Of a stretch of DNA of 64,000 bases, positions 32,800 through 41,927 are shown one piece after another. The stretch comes from Streptomyces atroolivaceus (lineage in GTDB: Bacteria > Actinomycetota > Actinomycetes > Streptomycetales > Streptomycetaceae): the NCBI RefSeq assembly GCF_000717025.1, contig NZ_JNXG01000003.1, forward strand, positions 248,001 to 312,000, in the 5' to 3' direction. A program made the position numbers and the translations under genes. Within the stretch, counting starts at the first letter, position 1. Every line of letters starts with the position of its first letter. The notes beneath the pieces are model-generated. The model saw only the letters and a list, made by a program, of their open reading frames with translations, searched no databases and had not been told where the DNA came from.

Positions 32800-33623
32800 G
32801 ACGCTAAGCCCCCCTCGGTGTTCGCGTCTTTCTGGTCCCTACGGGCCTGTCGCTCCTGCACGTTTCCCCTCGGTCTCGCACGCGTCCCCAGTCCTCGAGA
32901 TTCAAGATCGAATCTACTGCGTCCCGTGGTCACGACGTGACACGTTCCCCCACCGGCACTATGTCGACAAGGCAACTTGGCGCGAAGCGTTCGATCACGA
33001 AGCGTTTCACTCGTGAGCCCCGCAGGGAAGTGCGCGTGGCGATCATGGCCCGTCCCCATAGGGTCAAAGCGTACCGCGCGGTCTATTCCTGCCTGGTGGC
33101 ACGTGGGTTGGGCGGCCGTGATGCCAAGAAATGGAGGGGTAGGCGAAGTTGGCTGAAAACCGATGGTTGCGTGCGCGTATTCCAGTCATGCGACCGGCGT
33201 ACGCCTCCTGCCGTCGGGGGCTTCCGTGCGCCTCCGAGGCGGTTCGAAGCCGCCCGGACCGGGGCGTCAACGATGCGCAGTCACGCGATGGCGGGGCGTG
33301 ACGGTCCGGAAAGGAAGACCGGATGGCGCATTCGGCAGCCCTCCCCGGGGCGTCGCGAGGTCCGGCCGGCGAGCGTGACCGGGACCCGTCAGAGGGTCCA
33401 CCAGCTGGATGTACGACGCAACCGGCATTGCCATACGGGGCAGTCTCCGGCATGCTCCCTCCATTGCCGCATGCGTCGTGCGAGGGCTGGGCAGTGGAGG
33501 AGTGGCGCCGTACCCTTGGGGGTAGGGGGTTGGGAAGACGTTTCCCGGACACAGCTTCACCGCTCGCAGGCACACCTCCACAGCCGCTCCCTCCTCACGA
33601 GGACTCTCTTCGCCGAGACACCG
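32800..33623. other. Long intergenic region between adpA and the universal stress gene
   Basis: These 824 bases separate two divergent genes and contain no convincing coding sequence. Such long adpA upstream regions are usual in Streptomyces and carry several regulator sites. Visible elements are the 18-bp palindrome at 32898-32915 and a 9-base direct repeat CGAAGCGTT at 32983-32991 and 32998-33006. One AdpA-like site TGGCGCGAAG sits at 32978-32987. Confidence 0.6.
32898..32915. promoter_or_regulatory. Palindrome upstream of adpA, putative operator
   Basis: AGATTCAAGATCGAATCT has perfect 6-base arms around AAGATC and lies 99 bases before the adpA start. It is AT-rich against a GC-rich background. 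It could be a promoter-proximal binding site; the cognate protein is unknown. Confidence 0.4.
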
Positions 33624-34145
33624 ATGGCCGGTCACGAAATGCCCGAACCCGCAGACCGCAAGCAGGTAGCCGACCCCGGGTCGGAGCCGCGGACGGTCGA
33701 AGAGCCACGCCCTTCCTGCGATCCCGCCTTCCGGCATGGCGTCGTGGTCGGATTCGACGGCTCCATGTCCAGCGAGCGCGCCCTCGCGTACGCCATCGGC
33801 ATGGCGAGCCGGCACAGCTCCGGGCTGATCATCGTCCATGTGGCCAACCGGCTGCCGACCACGGTCTGGGCGGGCTGTGAGCCGCCCGTCTTCGTCGACG
33901 TGCCGGACCACCGCACCGAGGTCCTGGGCCTGGAGCTGGCGTGCGCCGACTATCTCGCCGAGGTGCCCTGGGTGCTCGTGGAGCGCGGCGGGGACATCTG
34001 CCACGAGCTGGAGGAGGTCGGCCGGGAGTACTCGGCCGACGCGATCGTCGTCGGTTCGACCCACGGCATCGTGGGCCGGATCTTCGGATCCGTGGCGGGC
34101 CGCCTCGCACGCCGCGCCCAGCGCCCGGTCATCGTCATCCCCTGA
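33624..34145 (+). CDS. Universal stress protein (UspA family)
   Basis: The product is 173 residues. The first 40 are disordered and acidic. The USP alpha/beta fold runs from about 42 to 172: 'VVVGFDGSMSSERALAYAIG' at the start and the ATP-binding signature 'VVGSTHGIVGRIFGSVAGRL' near the end, so nucleotide binding is likely. A second in-frame ATG at 33639 is possible; neither start has a strong ribosome site. A strong hairpin follows. Confidence 0.85.
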   Translation: MAGHEMPEPADRKQVADPGSEPRTVEEPRPSCDPAFRHGVVVGFDGSMSSERALAYAIGMASRHSSGLIIVHVANRLPTTVWAGCEPPVFVDVPDHRTEVLGLELACADYLAEVPWVLVERGGDICHELEEVGREYSADAIVVGSTHGIVGRIFGSVAGRLARRAQRPVIVIP

Positions 34146-34151
34146 ACGGCG

Positions 34152-34182
34152 AAAGGCTCCTGACGGGATGTCAGGAGCCTTT
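34152..34182. terminator. Bidirectional terminator between usp gene and glmS
   Basis: The arms AAAGGCTCCTGAC (34152-34164) and GTCAGGAGCCTTT (34170-34182) give a 13-bp stem with a 5-base loop, ending in T and A runs on both sides, so it serves both convergent genes. Confidence 0.85.
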
Positions 34183-34213
34183 GCGTGTGTCTGTCCGCGA
34201 AGGGGCGGAGGGG

Positions 34214-36043
34214 CTACTCGACGGTGACCGACTTCGCCAGGTTGCGCGGCTTGTCGATGTCACGGCCCATGGCCAGAGCCGTGTGGTAGGCGAGCAGCTG
34301 CAGCGGGATGCCCATCAGGATCGGGTCCAGCTCGTTCTCGTTCTTCGGTACGACGATCGTGTGGTCGGCCTTCTCCTGCTCGCGGTGGGCGACGGCGAGG
34401 ATGCGTCCGCTGCGGGCCTTGATCTCCTCCAGGGCGGCGCGGTTCTTCTCGAGCAGGTCGTCGTCCGGGACGATCGCGACGGTGGGGAGCGCCGGCTCGA
34501 TGAGCGCGAGAGGGCCGTGCTTGAGCTCCGAGGCGGGATAGGCCTCGGCGTGGATGTACGAGATCTCCTTGAGCTTCAGGGAGGCCTCCAGTGCGACCGG
34601 GTAGCCCCGGACGCGGCCGATGAACATCATCGACTGCGCGCCCGCGTACACCTCGGCCAGCTTCTTGATCTCGTCCTCCGACTCGAGGATCTGACCGATC
34701 TGCTCGGGCAGCTTGCGCAGCCCCTCGATGATCCGCTTGCCGTCGGAGACCGACAGGTCGCGGATGCGGCCCAGGTGCAGGGCGAGCAGAGCGAACGCGA
34801 CCACGGTGTTGGTGAAGCACTTGGTGGAGACGACGCAGACCTCGGGGCCGGCGTGGACGTACATGCCGCCGTCCGCCTCACGGGCGATCGCGGAGCCGAC
34901 GACGTTCACGACGCCGAGGACACGGGCGCCCTTGCGCTTGAGCTCCTGGACCGCGGCCAGCACGTCGTAGGTCTCACCCGACTGGGAGACGGCGACGTAC
35001 AGGGTGTCGGGGTCCACGACCGGGTTGCGGTAGCGGAACTCGGACGCGGGCTCCGCGTCCGCGGGGATGCGGGCCAGCTCCTCGATGAGGCCCGCGCCGA
35101 TCATGCCCGCGTGGTACGAGGTGCCACAGCCCAGGATCTTGATCCGGCGGACCCCGCGGGCCTCGCGGGCGTCCAGGTTCAGGCCGCCCAGGTGCACGGT
35201 GGAGAAGCGGTCGTCGATGCGGCCGCGCAGCACGCGGTCCACGGCGTCGGCCTGCTCGGAGATCTCCTTGTGCATGTACGTGTCGTGGCCGCCCATGTCG
35301 TACGACTCGGCCTCCCACTCCACGGTGGTCGGCGTGGCCGTCGTGGTCGAGCCCTCCGTGGTGTACGTACGGAAGTCGTCGGCCTTGAGGGTGGCCATCT
35401 CGCCGTCGTCGAGGGTGACGATCTGGCGGGTGTGCGCGACCAGGGCCGCCACGTCGGAGGCGACGAACATCTCCTTCTCGCCGATGCCGAGCACGACCGG
35501 GGAGCCGTTGCGGGCGACGACGATGCGGTCGTTGAAGCCGGCGTGCAGGACGGCGATGCCGTACGTGCCCTCGACGGACTTCAGGGCCTCGCGGACCTTC
35601 TCCTCCAGCGTGACCGCCTGGGAGCGCGAGATCAGGTGGACCAGCACCTCGGTGTCGGTCTCGGAGAGGAAGACGACACCGTCGGCGACGAGCTTGGCGC
35701 GGATCTCGGAGGCGTTGTCGATGATGCCGTTGTGGACGACGGCGACCTCGCCCTCCGCGTCCAGGTGCGGGTGCGCGTTCTCGTCGCTCGGGGCGCCGTG
35801 GGTGGCCCAGCGGGTGTGGGCGATGCCGGTGGTGCCGGCGAAGCGCTTGGGTACGCGGGCCTCCAGCTCGCGGACCCGGCCCTTGGCCTTGACCATCTTC
35901 AGGGTTCCGGGCTTGCCCGCCGGGGCCTTGCCCGTGATCACGATGCCCGCGGAGTCGTATCCCCGGTACTCCAGCCGCTGCAGGCCTTCCAGCAGCAGCG
36001 GGGCCACGTCACGCTTCCCGATGTAACCGACGATTCCGCACAT
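34214..36043 (-). CDS. glmS: Glutamine--fructose-6-phosphate aminotransferase
   Basis: The product is 609 residues, normal length. Cys2 of MCGIVGYIGKRDVAPLLLEG is the glutaminase nucleophile; 'LEYRGYDSAGI' and 'AHTRWATHGAPSDENAHPH' are the family signatures. Two SIS isomerase domains follow (about 285-600) and the C-terminus ends in 'NLAKSVTVE', the conserved active-site tail. It makes glucosamine-6-phosphate for peptidoglycan and amino sugars. It starts 58 bases after the small gene at 36102-36377, with which it may be co-transcribed. Confidence 0.97.
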   Translation of the reverse strand: MCGIVGYIGKRDVAPLLLEGLQRLEYRGYDSAGIVITGKAPAGKPGTLKMVKAKGRVRELEARVPKRFAGTTGIAHTRWATHGAPSDENAHPHLDAEGEVAVVHNGIIDNASEIRAKLVADGVVFLSETDTEVLVHLISRSQAVTLEEKVREALKSVEGTYGIAVLHAGFNDRIVVARNGSPVVLGIGEKEMFVASDVAALVAHTRQIVTLDDGEMATLKADDFRTYTTEGSTTTATPTTVEWEAESYDMGGHDTYMHKEISEQADAVDRVLRGRIDDRFSTVHLGGLNLDAREARGVRRIKILGCGTSYHAGMIGAGLIEELARIPADAEPASEFRYRNPVVDPDTLYVAVSQSGETYDVLAAVQELKRKGARVLGVVNVVGSAIAREADGGMYVHAGPEVCVVSTKCFTNTVVAFALLALHLGRIRDLSVSDGKRIIEGLRKLPEQIGQILESEDEIKKLAEVYAGAQSMMFIGRVRGYPVALEASLKLKEISYIHAEAYPASELKHGPLALIEPALPTVAIVPDDDLLEKNRAALEEIKARSGRILAVAHREQEKADHTIVVPKNENELDPILMGIPLQLLAYHTALAMGRDIDKPRNLAKSVTVE

Positions 36044-36101
36044 ATCTCTGCCCCTCCATCGACGTACAAAAGTCCGGTGCCCGGGCCGCCGCCCGCACTG
36101 C

Positions 36102-36377
36102 TCAGCCGTAGACGATGCGGCGCAGCTGGCGGAGCGAGAGCTCCTGCGGCGCCACCGCGCGGTGCGGCAGCTCGGCCGCGATCCGCTCGAAGATCTCCGT
36201 GTTCACCAGGCCGCCGGCCTGCAGTTCGCGGTGGCGGCGCCGGACGAAGTCCTCGGTCGTCTCGTCGAAGTACGCCAGCACGTCGAGGATCACCCTGGCG
36301 GCCTCGCCGCGCTGGAGCGCGGTGGAGCGTACGAGGTGGTCGATGAGGTCGTCATGCGTCTGGCGGCGTTCGAGCAC
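36102..36377 (-). CDS. Small helical protein upstream of glmS, unknown function
   Basis: The product is about 91 residues, helical and charged, starting at GTG 36377. Segments such as 'VILDVLAYFDETTEDFVRRR' and 'IFERIAAELPHRAVAPQELS' look like a conserved small cytoplasmic protein. The ribosome site is poor, so the start is uncertain. It is encoded just upstream of glmS on the same strand. No motif gives a function. Confidence 0.6.
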   Translation of the reverse strand: MLERRQTHDDLIDHLVRSTALQRGEAARVILDVLAYFDETTEDFVRRRHRELQAGGLVNTEIFERIAAELPHRAVAPQELSLRQLRRIVYG

Positions 36378-36525
36378 TCGTCGATATTGCGTGGATCGGT
36401 GTCGCTACGCAAGAAATCTGCCCGGAATCGGGCAGAGATCTCATCCGGTGGGGTGGTTATGTCAGAGATGTCGCTTAAGGTTCTCATCCGGCCCCGCCCC
36501 ACTGGAACGGAGCCGGATGCCGGGC

Positions 36526-38313
36526 TCAGTACTCCGCGATCGGGTTCCGCAGCGTCCCGGTGAGCTGGAGGGCGCCAGCCGGGTCCTCCAGGTCGACCAT
36601 CTGCTGGTTGTTCCGCAGCTGCAGTCGGTTCAGGCAGGACAGCGCGAACTCCTCCGTGAACATGTCGTACCGCTCGAACTTGTCCGCGAGGTACGGCACC
36701 GAGTCCTGGTAGCCCCTGACGCAGGCGGCGACCGTCCGCCAGAAGGTCTCCTCGTCGAGAACCCCCTCCGTGGCCAGGTCCGCCCCCAGGAAGCGGAGGA
36801 AGCAGTCGAAGACATCGGTGAGCACCGACAGCAGTTTCATGTCCTCGGGGACGTCGGCACGGATTCGCTCGACCTGGGGCGGCAGCACCGCGTCGGGGTC
36901 CATGACCGCGATCTCCTCGGCGATGTCCTTGAACACCGTCCGGCGCACGACGCCGTCCTCGATCACCAGGATCACGTTCTCGCCGTGCGGCATGAACACC
37001 AGGTCGTAGGCGTAGAAGCTGTGCAGCACCGGCACCAGATAGGCGTCCAGGTAGCGCCGCAGCCAGTCGGCCGGGTCCAGTCCCGACTCGGCGATCAGCG
37101 CGCCCGCCACGGAGCGGCCCTCGTCGTCGGTGTGGATGAGCGAGGCCATCGTGGCGAGCCGCTCGCCCCCGGACAGGGCCGGGACCGGGCTCTCGCGCCA
37201 CAGTGCGGCGAGCATCTTCAGGTACGGGGACCCCTTGGCGGTCGCCGCCTCGTAGGCCTGGTGGCGGTAGCCGATGGCGGCCCGCTCCCGGATGATCGAG
37301 AAGCCGGCCCCGCGCAGCAGGTCGTCGCGCTCGATCAGACCGGCCAGCCAGTCGTTGATCGCGGGGGTCGCCTCCATGTAGGCGGCGGAGAGCCCTCGCA
37401 TGAAGCCCATGTTCAGCACGGACAGCGCCGTCTTGACGTAGTGCTTCCCGGGATGGTCGGTGTTGAAGAAGGTGCGGATCGACTGCTGGGCGAGATAGGC
37501 GTCCTCACCCTCGCCCAGGCAGACCAGGTGCCGCTGCGCCACCTCGCCGGCGAAGGTGACGGCGAGCTTGTTCCACCACTGCCAGGGGTGCACCGGGATC
37601 AGCAGGTAGTCGTCGAGGTCCAGCCCGAGCTCCTTCATCGTCGCGGCGAACCTTCCGAGGGTCTCCTCGCCGAGCTCGCCGGCGATCAGCGACGGGTAGT
37701 CCAGTCCGGCGCCCGCCGTGAAGGTGGCGCGATCACGCCGGGCGGCCAGCCAGACCAGCCGGATTCCGGTCGCCGCCTCGGGCGCGTAGGCGCGGTATTC
37801 GCCGACCCCGAAGCCGAGCCGGCCGTTGTTGGCGACAAAACAGGGGTGGCCCTCGGTCATGCCGGTCTCGATGGCCTGGAAACCGGCCACGGCGAGCTGT
37901 GCGGAGGTGGTCGGTTCCTTGGTCAGTTTGTACGCGGTTCCAGCCAGCGTGGAGGAGATCTCCTCCAGGTAGACGGGAAGGACCTCCGCCGACAGGCCCA
38001 GTGTGGAGCGCAGCTCGACGAAGAATTCCAGCGCGTCCGGCGGGAGCTCCGAACCGTGCCGGTGGCGTGTGATCGACGCGGCGTCGACCTGCCAGTGGTC
38101 CAGGGCGAAGCGGCGGGCGGCGAAGCGGTACTCGACCGTCCCGTCGTCGCTGCGCACGCTGTAGCCGCCGTCGTCGTCGAGCGGGGTGGGGGCCAGCAGC
38201 CGCTCGTGGGAGAACTCGGCCAGTGCCTTGCGGATCAGCAGCCGGTTGGCGACGGCCCAGCGCTCCGGGGTCAGGTGTCGGACGGCTGCGGCGGTGGCGG
38301 GGTGGGTGGTCAT
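36526..38313 (-). CDS. desD: NIS siderophore synthetase, desferrioxamine cyclisation
   Basis: The product is 595 residues of the IucA/IucC family. The ATP-binding stretch is 'EGHPCFVANNGRLGFGVGEY', and the HPWQWW motif 'LIPVHPWQWWNKLA' and 'KTALSVLNMGFMRGLS' are diagnostic. DesD condenses N-hydroxy-N-succinyl/acetyl-cadaverine units and cyclises them to desferrioxamine E or B. Its ATG overlaps the desC stop by 4 bases. It is the last gene of the des operon. Confidence 0.95.
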   Translation of the reverse strand: MTTHPATAAAVRHLTPERWAVANRLLIRKALAEFSHERLLAPTPLDDDGGYSVRSDDGTVEYRFAARRFALDHWQVDAASITRHRHGSELPPDALEFFVELRSTLGLSAEVLPVYLEEISSTLAGTAYKLTKEPTTSAQLAVAGFQAIETGMTEGHPCFVANNGRLGFGVGEYRAYAPEAATGIRLVWLAARRDRATFTAGAGLDYPSLIAGELGEETLGRFAATMKELGLDLDDYLLIPVHPWQWWNKLAVTFAGEVAQRHLVCLGEGEDAYLAQQSIRTFFNTDHPGKHYVKTALSVLNMGFMRGLSAAYMEATPAINDWLAGLIERDDLLRGAGFSIIRERAAIGYRHQAYEAATAKGSPYLKMLAALWRESPVPALSGGERLATMASLIHTDDEGRSVAGALIAESGLDPADWLRRYLDAYLVPVLHSFYAYDLVFMPHGENVILVIEDGVVRRTVFKDIAEEIAVMDPDAVLPPQVERIRADVPEDMKLLSVLTDVFDCFLRFLGADLATEGVLDEETFWRTVAACVRGYQDSVPYLADKFERYDMFTEEFALSCLNRLQLRNNQQMVDLEDPAGALQLTGTLRNPIAEY

Positions 38314-38885
38314 CGGTCGGCTCCAGTGGTCGCGGCCTCGAACTGCTCGCGGGTGCAGGTGCTGAGCAGGGCTTGCTTCTCCGGCTTGGTGATCTCGCGG
38401 ATCACCTCGAAGCCGACGGCCTTGTTCAGGTCGTGCACCGCGGTGTTGCTGACGTCCGGTTCGACGACGACCCGGCGCACCCGCGGGTCGGCGAACAGCG
38501 TCTCCATGACGGCGGTGATCACGGCCCGGGTGAAGCCGTGCACGGGGGTCTCGGGCGGGGCGACCAGGAAGTGCATCCCGACGTCGCCGGGCTCCGCCTC
38601 GTACAGGCCCTTGAGCTCGACCTCGGTGGGGTCGTAGCGCTCCATCAGGAAGGCGGGGTGCCCGTCGTGCAGCCCGATGAAGGCGTCGTGGTGCGGGTGG
38701 GCGGCAATCGCCTTGTACTCCCGCTCGACGTCCTCCAGCCGGGCGTCACCCATCATCCAGTAGGCCGACCTGGGGTGGGTGACCCACTCGTGGACCAGTT
38801 CGGCGTCGGACCTCCGGCCTGCCCGGGCGGGGGAGGGGTCCATGGGGCGGACGGTGAACGTCCCGAGGGGTTTCGTGCTGGTCAT
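38310..38885 (-). CDS. desC: Acyl-CoA-dependent N-acyltransferase for hydroxycadaverine
   Basis: The product is 191 residues of the IucB/GNAT siderophore acetyltransferase type: '[20 protein letters not shown]', '[20 protein letters not shown]' and '[21 protein letters not shown]'. DesC adds succinyl or acetyl groups to N-hydroxycadaverine. It overlaps desB and desD by 4 bases on each side, showing strict translational coupling. Confidence 0.93.
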   Translation of the reverse strand: MTSTKPLGTFTVRPMDPSPARAGRRSDAELVHEWVTHPRSAYWMMGDARLEDVEREYKAIAAHPHHDAFIGLHDGHPAFLMERYDPTEVELKGLYEAEPGDVGMHFLVAPPETPVHGFTRAVITAVMETLFADPRVRRVVVEPDVSNTAVHDLNKAVGFEVIREITKPEKQALLSTCTREQFEAATTGADR

Positions 38886-40168
38886 ACGGCGAACTCCTGG
38901 AAGGCGACGGACTTCTCGACCGGGTAGTACTCACGGCCGAGCAGTTCGCCGATGATGTACGCGTTGCGGTAGGCACCCATGCCCAGGTCGGGCGAGGTGA
39001 TCGAGTGGGTGTGCACCCCGGCGTTCTGGAGGAAGATCCCCCGCCCGGTCGTGTCGATGCTGTAGTTGCGGGCCACGTCGAACCGGCCCCGGGCGTCGTG
39101 CCGGATGCGGTCGGTGACGGGCTCCAGGAAGGCCGGGGCGGCGTACCGGTAGCCGGTGGCGAGGATCAGGCCCTCGGTGTCGAGCTCGTAGTCCCTGCCC
39201 TGCTCCTCCTGGCGCAGGCCCAGTGTGTACGTCCCCGTCGATTCCTCGTACCGCGCGCTGTTCAGCGAGGAGTTGGTGAGGAGGCGGGTGGGGACGGGGC
39301 CCGGCAGGTTCTTCCGGTAGAGCAGGTCGAAGATCGAGTCGATCAGCTCGCCGTCGATGCCCTTGAAGAGGCCCTTCTGGCCGGACTCCAGCCGGTAGCG
39401 GGTGTCCTCGGGCAGGGCGTGGAAGTAGTCCACGTATTCCGGCGAGGTCATCTCGAGCGTCAGCTTGGTGTATTCCAGCGGGAAGAAGCGGGGGGAGCGC
39501 GTCACCCAGTTCAGGCGGTAGCCGTACACGTCGATCTCGGAGAGCAGGTCGTAGTAGATCTCCGCCGCGCTCTGCCCGCTGCCCACCAGGGTGATGGACC
39601 TCTTGGCCTGCAGCATGGCCTTCTCCTGCAGGTAGCGGGAGTTGTGCAGGAGGTCACCGCCCAGGCCCCGGCAGGCCTCCGGGATGTGCGGCGGGGTGCC
39701 GGTTCCCAGGACGAGGTGACGTGCGCGGAAGGCGCTGCCGGCGGTGCGGACGGTGTACAGGCCGTCGCCCTCGTCGTACGTAACCGACTGTACGGTTTGG
39801 TTGAAATGGATACTGCTCAGCTTGGCCGCTGCCCACCGGCAGTAGTCGTTGTACTCGGTGCGCAGCGGGTAGAAGTTCTCCCGGATGTAGAACGAGTAGA
39901 GCCGGCCCCGCTCCTTCAGGTAGTTCAGGAAGGAGTACGGGGAGGTCGGGTCGGCCATGGTCACCAGGTCCGACATGAACGGCGTCTGGAGATGGGCGCC
40001 TTCGAGGAACATCCCCGAGTGCCATTCGAAGTCCGGCTTGGACTCCAGGAACACCCCGTTCAGCTCCTCGACGGGCTCGGTCAGGCAGGCGAGTCCGAGG
40101 TTGAACGGACCGAGCCCGATCCCGATGAAGTCGTACGGAGCGGCAAGGGGCTCAGGAAGCGCGGTCAA
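38882..40168 (-). CDS. desB: Cadaverine N-monooxygenase (lysine/ornithine hydroxylase family)
   Basis: The product is 428 residues. The FAD-binding motif is '[17 protein letters not shown]', the NADPH motif '[18 protein letters not shown]', and the C-terminal ATGY-type motif '[18 protein letters not shown]'. DesB N-hydroxylates cadaverine in the second step of desferrioxamine synthesis. Its 5' end overlaps desA by 17 bases. Confidence 0.95.
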   Translation of the reverse strand: MTALPEPLAAPYDFIGIGLGPFNLGLACLTEPVEELNGVFLESKPDFEWHSGMFLEGAHLQTPFMSDLVTMADPTSPYSFLNYLKERGRLYSFYIRENFYPLRTEYNDYCRWAAAKLSSIHFNQTVQSVTYDEGDGLYTVRTAGSAFRARHLVLGTGTPPHIPEACRGLGGDLLHNSRYLQEKAMLQAKRSITLVGSGQSAAEIYYDLLSEIDVYGYRLNWVTRSPRFFPLEYTKLTLEMTSPEYVDYFHALPEDTRYRLESGQKGLFKGIDGELIDSIFDLLYRKNLPGPVPTRLLTNSSLNSARYEESTGTYTLGLRQEEQGRDYELDTEGLILATGYRYAAPAFLEPVTDRIRHDARGRFDVARNYSIDTTGRGIFLQNAGVHTHSITSPDLGMGAYRNAYIIGELLGREYYPVEKSVAFQEFAV

Positions 40169-41600
40169 GGGACTCTCCCAGGTACTGCTCGGCGTGGCCG
40201 GCTATCAGATCGAGGACGGCGGCGATGTCGGCCGCGGTCGTTCCAGGGTTGAGCAGGGTGAACTTCAGGTACTGGCTGTTGCCGACCTTCGTACCCGCGA
40301 CCACGGCCTCCCCCGAGGCGAAGAGGGCCTTGCGGGCGTGGAGGTTGGCCCGGTCGATGTCGGCGGGCGTCCTGACGTGGGCCGGGACGTAACGGAACAC
40401 CAGGGTGGACAGCTGCGGCTCCACGACGACGTCGTAGCGCGGGTCGGCGGCCAGCAGCCGCCAGCCCTCGGCGGCCAGGTCGCACACCTCGTCGAACAGC
40501 TCGCCGACGCCGTCCGCGCCCATGGTGCGCAAGGTCATCCACAGCTTGAGCGCGTCGAACCTGCGGGTGGTCTGCAGGGACTTGTCCACCTGGTTGGGGA
40601 TGCGCTCCTCGACGGTCCGCTCGGGGTTGAGGTATTCCGCGTGGTACGTCGCGTGGCGCAGCGTGGCCCGGTCGCGGACCAGTACGGCGGACGAGCTCAC
40701 CGGCTGGAAGAATGACTTGTGGTAGTCGACGGTGACCGAGTCGGCGCGTTCGATGCCGTCGACGAGTCCGCGGCGGGTGGGTGAGGCGAGCAGCCCGCAG
40801 CCGTAGGCGGCGTCGACGTGCATCCAGGCGGCGTACCGGTCGCAGAGCGCGGCGATCTCGGGCAGCGGGTCGATGGAGCCGAAGTCCGTGGTTCCCGCGG
40901 TGGCGACGATCGCCATCGGCACGGCGCCCTCGGCGAGGCAGCGTTCGAGTGCCGCGGCGAGCGCGACGGTCTGCATGCGCTTCTCGCGGTCGACGGGCAC
41001 GGACACGACGGAGTCAGGTCCCAGACCGAGGAGTTTGGCCGACTTCTGGACGCTGAAGTGGCTGCACTCGGAGGTGAGGATCCGCAGCCTGGTGAACTCC
41101 TCCGGGCGGAGTTTGGCCTCCTCGCGGGCCAGGAGCAGCGCCTGAAGGTTGGACTGGGTGCCGCCGCTCGTGAAGACGCCGTCCGCCGCGGGGCCGAGGC
41201 CGATGCGGGCGGCCGTCCAGTCGATCAGCCGGCGCTCGATCAGTGTGCCGCCCGCGCTCTGGTCCCAGGTGTCCAGGGAGGAGTTGACGGCGGAGAGCAC
41301 GGCTTCGCCGACCACCGCGGGGATGACCACGGGGCAGTTGAGGTGGGCGAGGTAGCGGGGGTGGTGGAAGTACACGGCGTCGCGGAGGTAGATCTCGCCG
41401 AGTTCGTCCAGGGCGGCAGCGGTGTCGCCGAGCGGCCGGTCGAGGTCGATGGCGTCGACGACGGGCGCGAGGCCGTCGGCGCCCATGCCGGTGAAAGGCC
41501 GCTCGGTGGAGGCGAGCTTGGCTGCGACCCGTTCGACTCCCGCGGTGACGGAGCGGCGGTAGTCCTCCGCCGTCGTGTGATTGAGCAGGTGGGAACGCAT
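40152..41600 (-). CDS. desA: PLP-dependent lysine decarboxylase of the des cluster
   Basis: The product is 482 residues of the group II PLP decarboxylase family. The PLP lysine is Lys295 in '[17 protein letters not shown]'; '[19 protein letters not shown]' and '[11 protein letters not shown]' complete the cofactor site. It converts lysine to cadaverine, the first step to desferrioxamines. ATG 41600 follows a GGGAGG site. An iron box lies 75 bases upstream. Confidence 0.95.
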   Translation of the reverse strand: MRSHLLNHTTAEDYRRSVTAGVERVAAKLASTERPFTGMGADGLAPVVDAIDLDRPLGDTAAALDELGEIYLRDAVYFHHPRYLAHLNCPVVIPAVVGEAVLSAVNSSLDTWDQSAGGTLIERRLIDWTAARIGLGPAADGVFTSGGTQSNLQALLLAREEAKLRPEEFTRLRILTSECSHFSVQKSAKLLGLGPDSVVSVPVDREKRMQTVALAAALERCLAEGAVPMAIVATAGTTDFGSIDPLPEIAALCDRYAAWMHVDAAYGCGLLASPTRRGLVDGIERADSVTVDYHKSFFQPVSSSAVLVRDRATLRHATYHAEYLNPERTVEERIPNQVDKSLQTTRRFDALKLWMTLRTMGADGVGELFDEVCDLAAEGWRLLAADPRYDVVVEPQLSTLVFRYVPAHVRTPADIDRANLHARKALFASGEAVVAGTKVGNSQYLKFTLLNPGTTAADIAAVLDLIAGHAEQYLGESLDRAS

Positions 41601-41927
41601 GTGGGGGGGGGCCTCCCGGGTAGGGACGTCATCGCGGCCCTCCGGACGGAGAAGGGGGGACGAGGGCGCGACAGTTAGGTTAGGCAAGCCTAACTTAACA
41701 ATATTCGTGCCCCTCACCCCCCGGGGGGATCCGTCACAAGAACCCCACAAGGGGTGCGGGGGCGTCACACGGGTCACGCGCCGTGCCGGCTCTGTGCCCT
41801 GCCCCGTCCACCGGCGCGCGTGCCACTGCTCCTTGCCGCCCCCACGGCCGGACGACGTAGACCGTTCGGCGGAGCTGTCAGCGCGTACGCCCCTCCGCCG
41901 TCCTGACGAAGTGCAGGATGCCCCACC
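41601..41927. other. Divergent control region of desA and the patatin-like gene
   Basis: It contains the desA ribosome site, the iron box and the AT-rich stretch TTAACAATATTCGTG just beyond it. The rest up to the patatin-like start shows no gene or other clear motif. Confidence 0.6.
41675..41693. promoter_or_regulatory. Iron box (DmdR1/DtxR-type) upstream of desA
   Basis: TTAGGTTAGGCAAGCCTAA matches the 19-bp streptomycete iron-box consensus with an imperfect palindrome around the centre. Under iron repletion the DtxR-like regulator DmdR1 binds such sites and represses des transcription. The site may also affect the divergent patatin-like gene. Confidence 0.92.
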
